From Paraescarpia echinospica (Eukaryota > Annelida > Polychaeta > Sabellida > Siboglinidae), in contig CM034534.1 in assembly GCA_020002185.1 (NCBI GenBank), positions 35,759,559-35,823,558 on the forward strand: DNA of 64,000 nucleotides. Direction: 5' to 3'. Position 1 is the stretch's first letter, and every line of letters begins with the position of its first letter. The notes under the pieces are model-generated. The model made no database searches. It saw only the letters and a list, made by a program, of their open reading frames with translations, and was not told the DNA's origin. Shown in pieces: positions 35,222 through 47,474 of the stretch. The translations under genes were made by a program, and so were the position numbers.

Positions 35222-35639
35222 TGGGGCATAGCGCGCAGGCATGGGCGCTTTGCCCCAATTCACAGGTGGCGCTATGTCCCACTGGCGACTATGCTGAGAA
35301 CGTTTGAATCATGACATTTTCTTTTATCGCTCACGGGAACTGAAGGCATGAAAATGCAGGTTATATAACATAGCTTAGAAAGCCTTTCCAAGCGTTTCAA
35401 AATTCGTAACCATTTAGGGTCAATTTATTGATTAATATGGAAGCGATCCTATAACAAATAATAAAGAAACGGTAAATCAGCTGTATTTACATCGTGTTCG
35501 ATTCTGTAAAGCCATAGCACGTTGATGTGTCTTCGGGACTCGGTAATTAATCATTTGATCGCTATGTGGAGCCACCAAATGCAATATTCACCAAGATAGT
35601 AGCATGGGCGCTATGCCCCAAGATGGGCGCTTTGCCCCA
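35222..35639. mobile_element. MITE-like element with TGGGGCAWAGCGC ends
   Basis: The left end is a hairpin, TGGGGCATAGCGC ... GGGCGCTTTGCCCCA (35222-35257). The right end has two direct copies of TGGGCGCTWTGCCCCA (to 35639). The ends are therefore inverted relative to each other, and the 418-bp interior is AT-rich and non-coding. Element type is unknown. Confidence 0.45.
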
Positions 35640-36283
35640 CCTTACTCTAGCCCCCTAATATTTATAACCTCAAGGGGAGGTGCAATTGATGGTTTTTGAA
35701 GAGCCTAAATTAGGCATTTTGTTGCCGAACCTCAATAGGGCTGCAATTGGAAGTTTTGGAAAGCCTTAGCCCCCGTCGCCAATGATGCTGTCGATAACTG
35801 ACATTATTGCCACATATGTTTATTACCAACTCCTAAATTATGTGCTGTGGCTTGTGATGTGATATTTTGGTTTAGGAATAATACAGTTAATGTTGGCTGC
35901 CTCTGTGTATTACTATTAAATGTTGTACTATTAATCAATTCAGTACTAGAAACCGTCATTGAAATCATAACATTCTAAAGATTTCTCAGAAAAGAATGGA
36001 ACAGAGCAGGACAGAACAGAACAAACCGGAAATGTGTTTATTTCCATTATTTGTATTGTACACTATAAGTGCGTAAAACGTTGTTGTTTCTGAAGAAAGC
36101 GTGTCCAAGTTCGCAATCCACCCGATTTTTAGATCTGTTCTCTTCTTCTCTTTTCTTCTTCGTCTTCTCCTGATATGTTTACTTTGTTCAAATGAAATAA
36201 CTTGACTAGTAATAATTACGATCAAACACAGGTCCACAATATTGGTTCAAGGGCATAACACAATTAAAGTCTATTGACACTGT
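35640..36283. other. No gene recognised
   Basis: AT-rich intergenic DNA between the MITE-like element and the 3' flank of the pseudogene copy. A short poly-purine/pyrimidine stretch lies near 36130-36170. Confidence 0.4.
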
Positions 36284-38662
36284 TTCTAAACGTTGGTACA
36301 ATAAATGCAGAGAATAGATAAAATGACACATTTGAAAACATACAGTTTTATTTGTAAACGTAAAACAAATGAAGTGTAATAATTAAACCAGAATGCCTTT
36401 TTATGGATGCTATACATGTTCATTTTATGGTTTGTGATGTATCTCTCTGTACAGAGGACGGACATCATCCCAACAATGTTATATGCAAGTTTATGTTGTT
36501 AAACGTTCATATGTCTAATGAGGGTTCTCTCTTATGTACCTGGAGAAACAACATATGATCTACGATGTATCCTTGTTAAGAAATGGTTCCCCGTGATGGT
36601 TTAATCGTTTCACGTTAGCCGGTGACATATTTTCTGCAGAACATATTGATGCACGGCGTATAAAGTCTGTAATTCCTGGAGTTACTATCGATGGTCCGTG
36701 CAAGTCTTGAAAGGGTCCTTCATAAAGTAGATATACACGGAGCATTGACCTCGCCCTGTAAATGTAGCTGACAACCCCATTTTTTCCAAAGCGAAAAAAC
36801 CCCCACTGTCTTGTTTGTAGTAGTTGTAACCTTCGTAGTTTGTCGCGTACACCTGTATCTTTGACAGCCGAAACAACATGGCCGTCTTGACCGCGACACT
36901 TGATGTCATGACAGTGGGATCGCCGACGTCGCTGCGATACACGTACATGTTTTCGCTGTAGCTGTGGATCTCAGCATCGTATATAGTTGTACCAGCAACC
37001 AGCTACAAAAACAAAGGACGTATTGTAATGACACGTGGAATAGATTAGAGCTATAAGTAATACACTTTCGTGAATATTGTTTGTGTGTAGGTTGTCTTTA
37101 TTCTAGGTTCACTCGCACAAGTGCGCATTCGGAAACATACACACAAATGTATGCATGCACGCATGCACGCACGCACGCACGCACGCACACATCCACGCCC
37201 GCACCCCACACGCATTTGTTAAAGCTTACGCACTGTTATGTTCTATCAGTTATGATTGCGAGGTACAACTGAAGTATGCGAACAATTTGATATCAAAGCG
37301 CGAAACATGTTTACCGCCATGTACAGTTCCTCTCAAGTCACTCTCCATCATTGTAGCTTCGACATACCATACTTTGTGCAAATGTTTACGTTTTGGATAT
37401 TATCCAATATTGTGTAAGGTTACTTCTTTTCAATGACCTTATTGCTATTGTTATATTCGAAATGTCATGATTATGTTCCGTTGTGGCTAAATGTTTCATA
37501 ACAACAATCAATGACCTATGAGTCATAAAATCTACACGTTATCGACCAAGAAAGAAAAACCAGTATGTCATTTGAGTTTTCCATCCTGTAGGCCGTTTTG
37601 TTGACGGTCTACGTAAACTTAATGTACGCCTCACGGGAAAGAACAACAAGAGTAATCTAAGAGCGCCATTTTCCTTTTAAGAACATAAAATGGTGGTCTT
37701 ATCCCAGCCGTTGTTGATCTTAGATTATCCAATATTGAACGAATATTTGTTCGACTTCTAGAACGCCGCGAGGAAGGAGATAACTGGGCCCAGCTAGGGG
37801 GTGTGATCTTTAACACCCAGCAGGTTGCACCGTCCCCCGTTCGACGACGGTTTTTTGGTCCACGACACGGCGGCCGTGATACTCGGGAGAACGGACGTCT
37901 TGCCCGTCGTCTTGGTCGACACAGGAGGTTTAGGAGGGGCCGGACAAATACGTATTATGGCGTGGATCGGGAAAACCAGTTAAAGTATCTTATTATTGAC
38001 AAGGTTAACCTATATGTTTGTGGATCTTAAATGAATACAACATATCTTTAAAATGTGGCAATAGAAATGGATATTATGACATAGAGCCAGAATACATTTA
38101 ATATAAGAATGGCTAAATCACTGGTAAGGTTAGCCTGTATGTATGCTGATCTCTAATGTAGTACAAGGTCTCCTTTAAACGTGGCAATGACAAGCGCGTA
38201 TTGTAGCGCTGAACGAAAAAACCCATTTGAAATTAAAATGGTTATTATTGACAAGATGTTTGCTGATTTCAAAAGTAATACACGAAAGTTACTGTTGTTA
38301 AAATTATATTGCTTTGCTAGGTAGAGCATATTTAATGTATTGAAATGTGACAGTAATTGCACTGACATACGAGGGCTGACATCCGCGGTTGCGATCGCAT
38401 CAAAAATTCGTAATGATGCAAGATAGTTCTAATAATTGTTACACCATAAAATATGAATAGTAACCATTAAATCTACCCCAATTACGCGAACGAAAAGGGT
38501 TCAATCAGATGCAGGAAAATCTAGCATACGGGTACAAAACAAGCAATGACGAGCATTTACGAATGAACTACGGAGCTAGAAGAGAAGGACACGATTCTTG
38601 CCAATAGATACACTCGCTAGTGCACACAGCACGAAGATGACTGACGTCGATGCTTTGGCCAT
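36284..38662 (-). pseudogene. Pseudogene paralogue of the secreted crystallin-like gene
   Basis: A duplicate of the gene at 45559-47395, with matching exon, intron and flanking sequence. Exon 1 (38662-38602) encodes a signal peptide of the same length, but the donor is GC (GGCAAG) where the intact copy has GT. The exon 2 equivalent (about 37930-37680) is out of frame: homology to the KITPPSWAQ segment survives only in shifted frames and its donor has lost the GT. Exon 3 starts at 37002 with a TAG acceptor and is 2 bp shorter near its start, shifting the frame. A later deletion removes the segment around the crystallin-like GLNRVVSS motif. The remaining 87-codon frame (36685-36948) still has YATNYEGYNYYKQD. 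TATA box and TGACGTCA are preserved, so it may still be transcribed. Confidence 0.7.
37159..37190. repeat. (CACG)n microsatellite in intron 2
   Basis: ACGC/CACG repeats in the second intron of the pseudogene copy. The intact paralogue has CACA/CACT repeats at the corresponding place (46080-46110). Confidence 0.8.
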
Positions 38663-38741
38663 CGTGGTTGTTCGCTGGGTGACGTCGCGTGTCCGTTGAA
38701 GAGATGTCCTCCTGGATGTGATGTCTGTCCCGCAAGTCAGA

Positions 38742-38750
38742 CCTTATATA
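38742..38750 (-). promoter_or_regulatory. TATA box of the pseudogene copy
   Basis: TATATAAGG on the minus strand, about 80 bp upstream of the ATG at 38662, in the same place as in the intact paralogue. Confidence 0.65.
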
Positions 38751-38770
38751 GGGCCCGGCGTGGAGGGCGA

Positions 38771-38778
38771 TGACGTCA
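38771..38778. promoter_or_regulatory. CRE-like palindrome, pseudogene copy
   Basis: Perfect TGACGTCA about 21 bp upstream of the TATA box. This is the consensus for CREB/ATF-type factors and is conserved at the same spacing at 47504-47511. Confidence 0.5.
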
Positions 38779-39414
38779 CGCAGTCGTCAGGATGACGGTC
38801 GCGCGGTCTCCTATTGTCACTGGTCAACGGATGTTAGCCGTCGTTGCCCACGGAACAGGTGTCAATAAAATATATTTATAGTAGTGAGACCGACTCACTG
38901 GACCGAGGTGCGTCACTCTCCCAGATTCAGAATACAAAAACAAGAACAAGGAAACCTCGTCAGATAGAGCGTGTGAGCCTGAAAAGACAGATATGTGTGT
39001 GCCTGCGTGCGAGTGTTTGGTCTGGTTTGTATGTGTGCGTGTGTGTGTGTGTGTTCGTGTCAATTTGTACAACTAAAGTATATTTTAATTGTTTCCAAAT
39101 AGTTAATAATGTGTCCATCAGAATGGAAAAATCTGATATTTCATGAGAAAATAGGGTACTTACATAGACATGATATCAGAATGGTACAAACTGTGTTAAA
39201 CGCATTTCGTAAACTTTGACGTTTGTTTTTAGAAGAAAATAAGTAACATCATATTCTAACAGTCAGTGTTGGTTAGGGATACTATTTGTTAATGTTTGCA
39301 AATAAGATAATACCAATAACTGGAACACAGTCATTTTAATTTTTACTTTTATATCTATTTTTTTTCTGACTACACACGACGGGTTCAGGTTGATTTAAAA
39401 TGATCAAGACCTTG

Positions 39415-39794
39415 CAGGGGCGTGTCCAGAGAGGGTAGTCTAGCGGCCGAACCAAATGGTGAAGACATTTTTTCCGCCGTAACTTTACCTTCTCCGTTGT
39501 CACGGCTTGACTTGTGACATCGAATATGTTGAAACCTGTTCGCCGCCGCGTTGCTGTATCTTCAGGTCTTCTTCAGCTCCTCTGTCTCCGCTGCTTCGAC
39601 TGTGACATCGAAAGACGGGGGGGGGGGTGCATTTGGTAATTTTTTCGTCGCTGCGCCGCCGTAACTTCAGTCATGGGGCACATTCAAAAAGGTCTAGGGG
39701 CACGGTCACGGGGGCTAGTACAAAAAGGTATGGGGGCACGCCAAATTCCAAAGATCCAGGGGGGCGTGGCCTTCTGCCCCCCTAGACACGCCTG
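39415..39794. mobile_element. hAT-like MITE (putative)
   Basis: The left end CAGGGGCGTGTCCAGAGAGG and the reverse complement of the right end, CAGGCGTGTCTAGGGGGGC, form an imperfect terminal inverted repeat of the CAGNGGCG type common in hAT elements. The 380-bp interior is non-coding and G-rich in places. I could not identify a clean 8-bp target duplication, so boundaries may be off by a few bases. Confidence 0.4.
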
Positions 39795-40361
39795 TGCTTT
39801 GAAATGTCGAAGTAGCTTCTACTTATAATCGAGCTTGTGTATGTATGCGGGTAGATTAACGTTTTCCTCTTCTCGGCTTGAACATTGAGCACAAAACTTT
39901 CAGGGATTAATCTACGACTCCTAGAATAAGATTTAAGACTTATAACTTTTCGAAATAAACCATGTATGTCAAGATTACAATCACTTATTGCGTAAGTCAT
40001 TTGTTCGGAACGGAGAAGCTGAAGCGGAGAAGCTGAAGTTACGGCGGCGCGGTAGCGAAACATTTTCTACACAAATTTTTGGTTCGGCCATTTGAGGATT
40101 CTGTGCATCCTCCGCGCCCCTTGCCTACTGACGGGCGTGAATTTCACACTCCCTCCGACCTTCGTCATTTTGAACAAAGAATGGATATCTGCGAACGCGT
40201 TGTGGTGTTCATGTAAAGATGCTGAGTGTTTTCTAACACTTGGTAAATATTACTATCACGACTCTCAACTAGATTTAACAAGATTGCCACCCAGAGAATT
40301 AACTCTAGGTGGCAGGTGGACAAGGAAGCCCTTTGGCTTATCGAGAGTCCGACCCTTTTAT

Positions 40362-43156
40362 CTATGTGTATCCCGCCCGTCTGAGGTATGTGTCGATTTT
40401 ATTTTTAAACATATTCACGCTACTAGCACCCACACAATCAGCAGGTAATCTGTTCCATTCATTTACAGTCCTTTGTGAAAATGAAAACTTTCTTATATCC
40501 AATCTACTCTGCTCCTTTGCCAATGTAAGTTCATGTCCTCTAGTCCTTCTATCTTTCTTAACTGAGAAAAAAATATTTCTATCAATATTTTCATAACCCT
40601 TCAATATTTTAAACACTTCTATCTGATCTCCTCTCAATCTCCTGGTCTCTAGTGTTGTTAAACCGCATTTTTTAGGCGTATTTCGTAACTAAGATCCCTC
40701 AGTTTTGGTATCATTTTAGTTGCTCTCCTCTGCACTCTTTCTAGCATATCTATGTCCTTCCTGCGATATGGCCTCCACGCTTGAATACAATATTCTAAAT
40801 GAGGCCTAACTATTGTTTTGTACAGCGGTATTATTAGCTCTTTTTCCTTATACGTTATGTTTCGCCTAATTAATCCAAGGATTTGATTTCCCTTTGAAGC
40901 TGCAATTCCGCACTGCTCTGAAACCTTCATATCAGCACTAATGGTTAACCCTAAGTCCTTTTCTTTTTACAGTAGTACTTAGTACAGTACCCCCCATTGT
41001 ATATTCTACTTCTTCGTTCCCATGTCCTGTGTGGAGGCATTTACATTTCCCAAAATTGAACAGCATTTGCCACTTTTCAGACCATTTGATCAACCTGTCA
41101 AGATCATCTTGTAAATGCTGTCTATCTCCATCACTTTTAATCCTTCTAAACACTTTTGTATCATCCGCAAATTTCAACACCTTGCTTATTATTTCATCAT
41201 CCAAATCGTTGATATATATTAAGAATAATATAGGACCTAATACTGATCCCTGTGGTACCCCACTCAATACTGATTTCCAGTTTGAAGCCTCCCCATCAAC
41301 TACTACACGTTGTCTTCTGTCAATCAACCATTGTTCTAACCAGTTTATTATACCATTTCCTATGCCATGGGCCTTTAGTTTAAGCAGTAATCTTTGATGT
41401 GGTACCTTGTCGAAAGCTTTTTGAAAATCTAAGTAGACGATATCTACTGGTGATCCCTCATCTACCCACTTAGTGATGTCTTCCAAAAAACATAACATAT
41501 TTGTTAAGCATGACCTCGCTTTAAAAAAACCATGTTGAGATGGGCTTATCAAGTTTTGTTTAACAAGAAAATCCACCATGTGATCTTTAATTAGTCTTTC
41601 TAACAATTTACAAATCACTGATGTTAAACTCACTGGTCTATAGTTCTCTGACTTGTTTCTCGAACCTTTTTGAATAACGGTATAATGTTTGCTTCTTTCC
41701 ATTCTAAAGGAACCACTCCCTCTTCTAATGACAAATTGAAAACTGTTGCAAGCGGTATGCTAATTTGTTCTACAATTTCCAATAGTAGTTTGGGTGGAAT
41801 ACCATCCACTCCAGGTGATTTATTATCCTTCATAGCCCTTATTTTCTTACCTACCATTTCCGGGGTTACAATTAATTGTCCTAAGTAGTCTGAATCTGCC
41901 CCTTGAACTTAGCCTCTGGTACTGGCAGTGAACTAATATCTTCCCTGGTAAACACTGAACTAAAGTACTCATTCAGGTCTTCTGCCATTAAGAATCCCTC
42001 TGATATTATATTTCCAGCACTATCTTCTAGAGGACCGACCTTATCTTGAACTTTCTGTTTGCTTCGAACATACGCATAAAAACTCTTGCTGTCATGTTTT
42101 ATATTACTAGCTAATTGTTGTTCATAGCTTCTCTTTGAATTTCTAATTTCAGCTGTAGCTTGGTTAAGTGCTTCTTTATAACTGTTGTAGTCTTCATCAT
42201 TTCCAGTACATCTGTATGACTTCCACATCATTTGTTTGTACTTAATTTTTCTAATGGCTTCTTTCGATAAGTGTTTCTTTTTGGACCGTTTTCCTTGTTT
42301 TTTGAAGGGTACAAATTTATCGACTATGCACTTAATTTCACTCTTTAATACATTCCAGCATTCTGTTGCCGTCTTATTTTTCAGTGTGTTATTCCAGTCT
42401 ATCTTTGCTAAATATTTCCTCATGTCCTTATACCTTCCTTTGTGGAAATTTCTCCTATACTGCTTTTTACTATTCCTTTCTGATTTTACTTTGATGATAA
42501 AATGTATCTGGTTGTGATCGCTACTCCCCAGTGGCTCACATATCTTGACATTGTCAACTAATTCATTCTGTGAGGACAAAACTATGTCTAACACATTCTC
42601 ACCCCTGGTTGGTTCTAGCACATGTTGAGAAAGGAATGTATCTTGAACTAAAACTAAAACTTGTGGTCCTCACTCCCCATACTCTGTAGAGATTTCCATT
42701 GTATATGCCCGTGGTTAAAATCCCCCATAATAATACAGTCCCGTTTGCTTACTTCCCTTATAGCGTTTTGTATTTTTCATTCTCTTCTATGCTTATGTTT
42801 GGACTTCGATAAACTAACCCAACTGTTAACGTTGAGTTTCCTGTAACTATGTTACACCAAACAGCTTCTTCGCAATCTGCTTCTCTTTCTAATTTTATTT
42901 CATAAGCCTGAATAGATTCTTTAATATATAAAATAACTCCACCTCCCTTTCTTCCTATTCTATCTTTTCTAAACATTACATATCCTGTCAGTCCCAATTC
43001 AGCATCTGATATATCGGTGGTGGTCCATGATTCGGTTATACCTATTATATGAGGGTCAATATCTTCTACCATAATGTTTAGTTCATTTCTTTTGTTTACT
43101 ATACTCCTTGCATTTAAACAAACACATTTATATCCAGCTTCAGAAGAGTTTTCCAC
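40362..43156 (-). pseudogene. LINE copy D ORF2: AP endonuclease and reverse transcriptase
   Basis: Domains in order: an apurinic-like endonuclease (LNARSIVNKRNEL near the start, GITESW, GGGVILYI, then GDFN and SSDH in later frame segments), a linker with KKKHLSKEAIRKIKYKQ, then RT with DNKSPGVDGIPPKLL, YLDFQKAFDKV, GVPQGSVLGPILFLIYIND and the catalytic FADD, and the C-terminal region with CGIAASKGNQILGLIRR. The protein would nick target DNA and reverse-transcribe the LINE RNA. At least six frame breaks occur (for example near 42767, 42640, 41900, 41670, 40960 and 40665), mostly 1-nt changes in short homopolymers. Other copies in this window keep the frame at several of these points. Confidence 0.8.
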
Positions 43157-43240
43157 ACTGTTATTTGCTGATTTATTTGTGCTGTCTTTATCTATGCCTC
43201 CATTTTCAGGCTTTTCTGTGAGTCCCCCTGCGAATCTAGT

Positions 43241-44439
43241 TTAAATAGATACAACCTGTCCCACTGTCAACAGATCGCAGCAGGTTCTCTGAGAAAACTG
43301 CTGCCCCTTTCCACTAAGATGGAGGCCATCTCTCATGTACATATCTTCCCTCCCAACAAAGTATCCCCATAAATCTGTGAATCCCACCCCCTCTTCGTCA
43401 CACATCTGCTCAACTAGTACGTTGATCGCCATCCTCTTACAGTTTCTATACGTTGCCCCCCTTCCTCCCATTACTGGCAAAATTCCTGACAGAATAACCT
43501 GTTCAACTCTCGTCTTCTGTAGCTTCCTCACTAACTGTCTATACTTCTGTACTATCGCAGTTGTTCCCTCCCTGTCTGCATTATTTGTTCCTACATGTAC
43601 CAGTATAGACCCCCCTTGCCATGTCCCAATACCTTCTCTACCCTGTCAGTTACATGTTCAATCCTAGCCCCCGGTAAACAAACAACGATGTCCTTCCCCT
43701 CGCTCAGTGCCTTGTCCGTCTTTCTCATAATGGAGTCGCCCATAAACACCCTCTCTTTCCTCATTGCCCCCTCTATCACTGCCTTAGAATAGCTCCTTCT
43801 TCGGTTTGCATCTGTCTGCTTGTTGTCTTTCCCCCCTGTCGTCTTCTCTCCTGTCACATTCTCTTCCGATCCATTCTTTCCTGTCGCTTTTTCTCTTGTC
43901 ACCTTCCCTTTTATCGACTTCTCTTCTATCACATTTTCTCTCACTTCCTTTCGTCCCTTCTTCGTTCGTCCCATCTCGTTTTCCTCTCTCCTCTCCCTTC
44001 CCATCTTCCCTCCCTCCTTCTCTACGGTCACTTTCTTCCCTGTCACCTTCACGCTTGTCACGTTTTCTGTTGTCGATTTTCCAATTTCTTCTCCTCCAAT
44101 CACCTTCCCTCCTCTCAATCTCCTTTCCTCAGTTTTCTTGCCACTGCTATTCTCCTTCAGTCTTGCAGTATTCTCACCTCTCTCCCTGTCGTCTCTCTCC
44201 ATTCGACCTGCCTCCTTGCTAATTCCCATCTCCATTCCCTTCACAATATCTGTCAACCTAACTATCTCCTTCTGCAGACACTCCACCTTCCAACATCCAA
44301 TGCACTGAAAGGTGAATCCTTCCTCCATGGTTTCTGCCCATGACTTCCCACAGCCGGACAATGCAAAATCTACCCAGCTGTGGCAGTGATCGCACACCAA
44401 GTGTCGCTTTGCCTTGACTTGCCGCTTGCAAGGCGCCAT
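43241..44439 (-). pseudogene. LINE copy D ORF1: PHD-like zinc motif plus SGNH esterase-like domain
   Basis: The frame opens with MAPCKRQVK and a Cys/His cluster (CDHCHSW ... CIGCW) resembling the PHD-type zinc region of CR1 ORF1 proteins. A long Lys/Glu/Arg/Thr-rich linker follows, built of short VTG/EKVTG-like repeats. The second half matches an SGNH-hydrolase/esterase layout: MGDSI (block I), GTNN (block III) and DGLHLS (block V with Asp and His). This domain pair is known from CR1 ORF1 proteins; its exact role in transposition is unsettled. A single missing G in the run at about 43610-43616 shifts the frame between blocks I and III. Confidence 0.7.
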
Positions 44440-44450
44440 ATCCCGATCAG

Positions 44451-45190
44451 AAATTATTTAATAACTTAACTAACTTAGTCTTTATAAAGACTGTTTCCTG
44501 TGTACTACAGCACACTTTAGGTTACAAATTTCAATTACACAGCCAACTATTTATCCTGACACGAACGCTAACATTACCGGTAGTGACCTAATTTAAATAC
44601 AATCAATTACGTTACGTTAGGCTGCTTTATTTATTTAGGTTACGCCGCCCGACTATCGCCCTTGCTTAATTTTAACAACAATGCTACCTAATCAAAATAT
44701 CTAGCAAGTACTGGCTTACACAGATATTATCTTATGTAAGTAGTTTGATGGTTGTTACTTTATCTCCTATATATTCTACCACATAATCAGGTTTGTTAAA
44801 TCTTGTTTTCAAATTATCGAAGCCTAAGTGAGTTACCCTATTATCACTCACTATACTAAGGTATTCTAAAACACTATAACTAACTAACTTTAAGCACAAC
44901 TGCTACTCAATATATGTTTATTGCAACTTTATGAATGATATTAAGGCAAGAATAATACTTATCAATCAGTAATTCCACTTGTTTATCAACTTTTCTGCAC
45001 CACCAATTTCTACGATCTATCTCCGCCAAATATAGCCTCGAAGCCAAGGCATTGACGGGTATTGTGCTAGTAAATTTAATAGAAGAACGTAATTGTATTG
45101 CTTTGTGGCAGATTCATCTACAGAAGAGGTGGCAGAAATATTCCTCTAGTTTTATGGTCAATGGTGCACAAGTATGCAATGTACATACTG
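44451..45190. other. No gene recognised
   Basis: AT-rich DNA between LINE copy D and the 3' flank of the intact crystallin-like gene. Part may be LINE 5' UTR, but no copy in the window reaches far enough to test this. Confidence 0.4.
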
Positions 45191-45267
45191 CTTATAAACG
45201 TCGGTACAATAAATGTAGCGAATAGATAGCATGAACAAGTTCTGATACGTTTTAGAATACACAGTTT

Positions 45268-45273
45268 TTTATT
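45268..45273 (-). terminator. Poly(A) signal of the crystallin-like gene
   Basis: AATAAA on the minus strand, about 290 nt after the stop codon. The same signal is conserved at the matching position downstream of the pseudogene copy (about 36347). Confidence 0.5.
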
Positions 45274-45558
45274 TGCAAACATGAACAATACAAGGGAATA
45301 TATTTAAACAATATATGGATACTAAATCTGTGTGTGGTATAACTTGTGATCTATCTGTATAGAGATTGGCCACAATTCCAATAATGCAATTTATGAAGTT
45401 ATACTCATAAACGTTCTCAAACGTTAGCATTAGTGGAATGTCTCATCTATACCTAGACGTGAAAATAACACATGGAGTGTTGTTAGTAAGTATTTGTTTT
45501 TCTCCTATTCACTAAGCGATTGGTTTCAGCCAATTTTATGTTTTCACTTGGAACGTAT

Positions 45559-47395
45559 TCAAGCACGACTTAGAAAGTCACTAGCTGCTTCGAATTCGAC
45601 AGATGGTCCGTGCAAATCTTTGACGGTGTCCTTCAGAAAGTAGATACACACGGAGCACAGACCTCGCCCTGTGCGACCAGCCGACGGGTACCAGGAAATG
45701 GAGCTGACAACCCGATTCAGACCCATGTACATCGTGTCGAACGCGAACAGACCTTTGTCTTGTTTATAGTAGTTGTAACCTTCGTAGTTTGTCGCGTACA
45801 TCTGCATCTTTGACAGTCGAATCAACATGGCCGTCTTGACCGCGTTGCTTGACGTCATGAGAGTGGAACCTCCGACGTCGCTGCGATACGCGTACATCTT
45901 GTTGCTGTAGCTGTGGATCTCAGCGTCGTATGCAGTTGTTCCACTGTCACCAGCTGCAAAAACAACGCATGTTGCAATGACAAGTGAAACAGACAGGAGC
46001 TTTAAGTAAAACGCAATTGTGATGTAGCCAGTCTTTATTCTAGGTTTACTCACACACGTAATCACACGTGATTACAAACACACATACGCACACACACTCG
46101 CGTACGTACGAAATCACACATTCGTACATTCGCGCGCGCTCACATAGACACAAGTGCGCGCTCTTATTATAACTGTTACGTTTTTGTCGATTAGGATTGC
46201 AAGGTAGCGTAACGTTTCCCTATCAAAATGCGAAGAACGTTCACCGCTTTTCTAAGTTCCTCTTAAACCGTTCTCTGCCATTGTAGTTTCGACATATAAC
46301 ACTGTGCAAATGTTTACGTCCGATATGTTTTAGAAATTATTCAATTCAATTTGTGCAACATAAATTAGCGGTCTTACCCCAGGCGTTGTTGGTCGGAGAG
46401 TCTCCAATGTTGAACGAATATTTGCTCGATTTCTCGAATGCCATGTGGAAGGAGACGGACTGGGCCCAGCTCGGGGGTGTGATCTTTAACACCCCCTGGA
46501 GGTTACAACGTCCGCCGCTCAACGTCGGTTTCTTCGTCCACGACACGGCAACTGTGTTGCCTGGGAGGACGGACGTCTTGCCTGTCGTGAGGTCGACACA
46601 GAAGGCCTCGGAGGGACCGGACGGCACGGCTGAACACAGGACAATAACAAATACGTATTATGGCGTGGAACGAGAAAACCAGTTTATATAGAAAAGCTTA
46701 TCATTGACTATGTTACCCTATACGTTTGAAGGTCTTAAATGAATACAACATATCTTTAAAATGTGGCAATAGCAAACGGGTATTATGACAGAACCAGAAC
46801 ACATTTAGTGTAAGAATGCACAAATTGCTGATACAGTTATCCTATATGCTTGCGGATCTCTAATGTAGTACAAGATTTCTTTTAAACGTGGCAATGAAAA
46901 GCGTGTATTGTGGCGCTGAATGAAAAACAAAACATGAAATTAAAATGGTTATTATTGACAAGATTATCCTTCATGTTTGTCGATCTGAAAAGTAGTACAA
47001 TCTGTCTATAAAACATGAAAGATACTGTTGTTAAAATGATATCGCATTGCTAGGTAGAGCATATTTAATGTATTGACATGTGACAGTAATTACACTGACA
47101 TACGAGGGCTGACATCCGTGGTTGCGATCGCATCAAGTATTCGTAACGACGCAAGATAGTTCGTAATAATTATTGCATCATAAGACATGATTAGTAACTG
47201 TCACATCCACCCCAATTACGCGAACAAAAAGGCTATTATGAGATGCAGGCAAACCTAGCATACGGACATAAAAGAAGCAACGACGAACATTTATGAATGA
47301 ACTGCGCACTAGAAGAGAAGGACAAGATTCTTACCTATAGATACACTCGCTAGTGCACACAGCACGAAGAAGACTGACATTGATGCTTTGACCAT
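45559..47395 (-). CDS. Secreted protein with beta/gamma-crystallin-like signature, 3 exons
   Basis: Exons on the minus strand: 47395-47335 (61 nt), 46629-46378 (252 nt) and 45953-45559 (395 nt, with stop). Introns of 705 and 424 nt have GT-AG borders and both are phase 1. The product is about 235 residues. Exon 1 encodes a signal peptide (MVKASMSVFFVLCALASVSI), so the protein is probably secreted. Exon 2 encodes a beta-rich-looking domain with two Cys (EAFCVDL, GGRCNLQG) and FNIGDSPTNNAWG. Exon 3 contains YATNYEGYNYYKQD followed by MGLNRVVSSISWYP, which fits the Y/F-x-G and SS spacing of a beta/gamma-crystallin Greek key, and two further Cys (GLCSVCIYF). Function is unknown; structural, mucus or defence roles are conceivable. 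The family call rests on motif shape only. A paralogous pseudogene lies 8.7 kb away. Confidence 0.7.
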
Positions 47396-47474
47396 CGTGG
47401 TTGTTCGCTGGATGCTGTCGGTTGTCAGTTGAAGAGATGTCTCCCTGGATGTGATGTCTGTCCCACAAGTCAGA

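Larger units (their letters stand above)
40262..44450 (-). mobile_element. CR1-like LINE, nearly full length, copy D
   Basis: On the minus strand: short 5' leader, ORF1 (44439-43241), ORF2 (43156-40362), about 100 bp of 3' UTR and a TTGTTAAATC-type tail. It lies between the two crystallin-like paralogues and is not shared with their flanks, so it inserted after or at the time of their duplication. Single-base indels, mostly in homopolymers, break both ORFs. The 5' limit is set by the start of ORF1 and could extend further upstream. Confidence 0.85.

Noticed and set aside
43806..44308. Plus-strand Ser/Phe/Leu-rich frames of up to 162 codons
   Set aside because: They are antisense shadows of the charged linker of LINE ORF1 on the minus strand.
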